The translations under genes were made by a program, and so were the position numbers. Shown here one piece after another: positions 62,238 to 64,000 of a stretch of DNA of 64,000 nt. The notes below the pieces were generated by a model that made no database searches, had not been told where the DNA came from, and was given only the letters and a program-made list of their open reading frames with translations. Origin of the DNA: Gammaproteobacteria bacterium (GTDB lineage: Bacteria > Pseudomonadota > Gammaproteobacteria > Steroidobacterales > Steroidobacteraceae); assembly GCA_025357835.1 (NCBI GenBank), contig JANYLM010000125.1:29595-93594 (forward strand), read 5' to 3'. Within the stretch, counting starts at the first letter, position 1. Each line of letters opens with the position of its first letter.

Positions 62238-63016
62238 CGGGCAGCCTCGGCGATGGTCGACAGCGGCTCGCGCGCCACGCGGATGAAAAGGTCTTCCAAG
62301 GTTGAAGAGCCATGTTCATGCGGCAGGGTCCGCGGATTCCCCTCGAGCAACACCTTGCCTCGAGACAGGAACAGCACCCGATCGCACACCGCTTCCACTT
62401 CGTTCATGTTATGCGAGGTCCACAGGATTCCGCAGTGATCCAAAGCGGCGAGGCTCTTGATCTTCGCTCGGATCAGCTGTGCCGCCGATGGATCCAGCGA
62501 CGCCGTGGGCTCATCGAGCAGCAACAGTTGAGGTCGATTGAGCAGGGCCTTGGCCAGGGCCGCCCGAGTCTGTTCGCCCGAGGACAGTAGCCCGCACTTG
62601 GTATGGCGCAGATGCGCGAGATCGTACTCCTGCAGCAATTCCTCGACGCGAAGCCGCAGTGATGGAATGCCGTACAACAACCCGAAAAACTTCAAATTCT
62701 CCATCACAGTCAAGTTGCCGGGGAGCGCAGCGTACACGGCGGCAAAATTGGTGCGCGCCAGAGCGCGAGCGCGTTGTTTCGAAATGTCGATCCCGTCTAT
62801 CTCAACATTGCCCGCGGTCGCCGCGAGCACACCCAATACCATATTGATAGTGGTGGTCTTGCCGGCGCCATTGGGGCCCAACAGGCCGACGATTTCCCCG
62901 CGATTCACGGTAAAAGACACGTCGTCCACCGCAATCACACTGCCGTACACCTTGTGTAGCCGCGTGGCGCGGAGCGCGGGGCGGTTCGACTGGGTGTGCA
63001 GGGCAGGCTTCGGCAT
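62234..63016 (-). CDS. ABC transporter ATP-binding protein
   Basis: Walker A GPNGAGKTT, signature region CGLLSSGEQTRAALAKALLNRP and Walker B LLLLDEPTASLDPSA are present, with a switch His in WTSHNMNEVE. LSSGEQ replaces the usual LSGGQ. Forms an exporter with the permease encoded immediately downstream. Confidence 0.93.
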   Translation of the reverse strand: MPKPALHTQSNRPALRATRLHKVYGSVIAVDDVSFTVNRGEIVGLLGPNGAGKTTTINMVLGVLAATAGNVEIDGIDISKQRARALARTNFAAVYAALPGNLTVMENLKFFGLLYGIPSLRLRVEELLQEYDLAHLRHTKCGLLSSGEQTRAALAKALLNRPQLLLLDEPTASLDPSAAQLIRAKIKSLAALDHCGILWTSHNMNEVEAVCDRVLFLSRGKVLLEGNPRTLPHEHGSSTLEDLFIRVAREPLSTIAEAAR

Positions 63017-63230
63017 GCTTGCGATTATGCAATGCGGCGCGAAATTAATCTCTGGTCACCTCGACTTTCGCGTGGATTCATCGACATTTAGGCAGCGGGA
63101 ACGAAGCGGTTCTTTCTCTGCAAACAGGATACTTAATTCGATTTCAGTTTTTGCACGCTGCTCTCAGACTGCCTGCCACGCGACGGATGAATCATCTCGA
63201 GTCGCGCAACACAACAGTCAAGGAGTAGTC

Positions 63231-63626
63231 ATGAATAGCTTCACAGTAACCGCCGTCGGCAATCTCGCGAAGGACCCCGAGTTGGCCGTCAAAGGGGATG
63301 TCACATACACGCGGATCTGCCTGGTGGGCAATGATTACGCAGGCAAGGATGAGCAAGGCAATTCGCGCGAGGTGGTTACCAGCCTTTGGTTTGTGGCCTT
63401 CGACAGTCTCGGCGAGGCGATCGCGAAGAATGTGCGCAAAGGGGATCAGCTCATCCTGCAGGCGCAGATTCGCTCCAACAACTGGACGGACAAAGAGGGT
63501 GAAAAACAGTACGACTATTCCTTCGTCATTCAGACTTTTCGTTTTGGCGCCCCCGGGAAAATCAAGCGCGAGGAGTTGGCGGCACGGCGTGATGAGAGAG
63601 AGGTAGCTCTCGAGACGGATATCTAG
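63231..63626 (+). CDS. ssb: Single-stranded DNA-binding protein (plasmid/ICE type)
   Basis: AAGGAG precedes the ATG at 63231. The 131-residue protein has the SSB OB fold: NSFTVTAVGNLAKDPELAVKG, TRICLVGNDYAGKDEQGNSREVVTSLWFVAFDSLGEAIAKNVRKGDQLILQAQI, and NWTDKEGEKQYDYSFVIQTFRFGAPG. It lacks the acidic tail of chromosomal SSB (ends EVALETDI). Short SSBs of this type are typical of conjugative elements, and the next ORF begins with a VirB2-like pilin. Confidence 0.85.
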   Translation: MNSFTVTAVGNLAKDPELAVKGDVTYTRICLVGNDYAGKDEQGNSREVVTSLWFVAFDSLGEAIAKNVRKGDQLILQAQIRSNNWTDKEGEKQYDYSFVIQTFRFGAPGKIKREELAARRDEREVALETDI

Positions 63627-63646
63627 AGAACATAAGGAGTTTCGCC

Positions 63647-64000
63647 ATGCATCGCCCCCGTGTGACTTGTTTTGGCCTGCAGTTGTTCGTAGAGCCCTTA
63701 TTGCTGGTCGCTTTGGCGTTAAGTGCTCCCGATTTGGCGGTGGCGCAGGCCTCGCCTTTCATGACGGGCGCGACGGCGCTGCAGACCAACCTTCTCGCTT
63801 GGCTGACGCCGATCGCCATCATTCTCGTCATGGTTCTCGGCGGAATGGCCATGGCGAACCGAATGTCCTGGGGGTGGTGCATTGGCGCGATTCTGGGTAT
63901 CGCCCAGGTATCGAGTACCTATGGACAGAGCGAAGCACAGACCCTCGTCGAGAACTGCGGGAATACCCTCATCCTGCGCTGTTCGGGCAGCGAGAACGGC
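63647..64000 (+). CDS. VirB2-like pilin fused to a VirD4/TraD-like C-terminus (open at window end)
   Basis: AAGGAG precedes the ATG at 63647. The first part is a VirB2/TrbC pilin: signal peptide ending LAVAQA, SPFMTGATALQTNLLAWLTPIAIILVMVLGGMAMANRMSWGW, and GAILGIA. At about residue 86 it changes to QVSSTYGQSEAQTLVENCGNTLILRCSGSENG, the interior of a VirD4/TraD coupling protein (the expected TYG..EAQTLVENCGN.LILR block). The frame is continuous. This looks like a deletion that joined virB2 to the 3' part of virD4, leaving a scar of a conjugative element. The C-terminus lies beyond the window. Confidence 0.85.
   Translation, partial: MHRPRVTCFGLQLFVEPLLLVALALSAPDLAVAQASPFMTGATALQTNLLAWLTPIAIILVMVLGGMAMANRMSWGWCIGAILGIAQVSSTYGQSEAQTLVENCGNTLILRCSGSENG

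Noticed and set aside
62538..63626. Long plus-strand ORF of 362 codons over the ABC ATPase gene
   Set aside because: Only its last 131 codons are the SSB gene, which has its own AAGGAG and ATG at 63231. The rest is antisense to a clear ATPase.
1..64000. tRNA, rRNA and CRISPR
   Set aside because: No cloverleaf-like gene, rRNA segment or regularly spaced short repeat was recognised by eye. A dedicated search could still find a tRNA.

Overview
The window is about 60% GC and is laid out like a gammaproteobacterial chromosome. The gene mix points to the Xanthomonadales/Nevskiales/Steroidobacter neighbourhood: an ECF sigma factor next to a Hanks kinase with TPRs, two sedolisins, many secreted proteins and lipoproteins, and DUF2252, DUF4412 and DUF817 genes. 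This placement is an inference from gene content. No rRNA, tRNA or CRISPR array was seen.

Layout. 1-5.3 kb: 3' end of a TPR gene, a secreted dihaem cytochrome c, a small lipoprotein plus large secreted protein pair, and an ABM-type protein. 5.5-9.0 kb: ECF sigma factor and Ser/Thr kinase-TPR operon. 9.1-12.6 kb: a locus with an intact and a decayed copy of one promoter/leader/lipoprotein module around a ScyD-like gene, then a DUF4412 gene. 12.7-16.1 kb: small genes, a PAP2 phosphatase and a MarR-like regulator. 16.1-19.6 kb: an MFS transporter gene killed twice, by a 1-nt loss in a T tract and by an IS1595-type element (16884-19113) with near-perfect inverted repeats, flanking duplication and two passenger ORFs. 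19.7-26.4 kb: stress-type genes (GlsB, DUF2252, BON, phospholipase D), a stand-alone receiver, a secreted possible metalloprotease and gene remnants. 26.4-29.2 kb: a MerR regulator divergent from a copper-type P1B ATPase. 29.6-34.1 kb: lipoprotein, RNB ribonuclease, LOG protein and a Tat-exported M20 peptidase. 34.3-39.3 kb: an exported alpha/beta hydrolase followed by an exported TPR-CHAT protease. 39.4-50.1 kb: a KAS III, a membrane patatin, two sedolisins, a broken DUF817 gene, a dienelactone hydrolase and a membrane multihaem cytochrome. 50.5-53.5 kb: an amino-acid oxidation pair and a chorismate-lyase-like secreted protein. 53.8-60.3 kb: a five-gene signalling operon. 60.5-64 kb: VapBC, an ABC-2 exporter, an SSB gene, and at the window edge a chimera of a VirB2-like pilin and a VirD4/TraD-like coupling protein.

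Most novel-looking candidates: (i) the 53.8-60.3 kb operon, which joins a TonB C-terminal domain, a receiver-Hanks kinase fusion whose receiver has Glu at the phospho-site, a CheA-like Hpt/ATPase membrane kinase without CheW domain, CheY and CheX; (ii) the exported hydrolase and TPR-CHAT pair; (iii) the VirB2::VirD4 fusion.

All calls come from reading the sequence and from recall of protein families. No database search was run.
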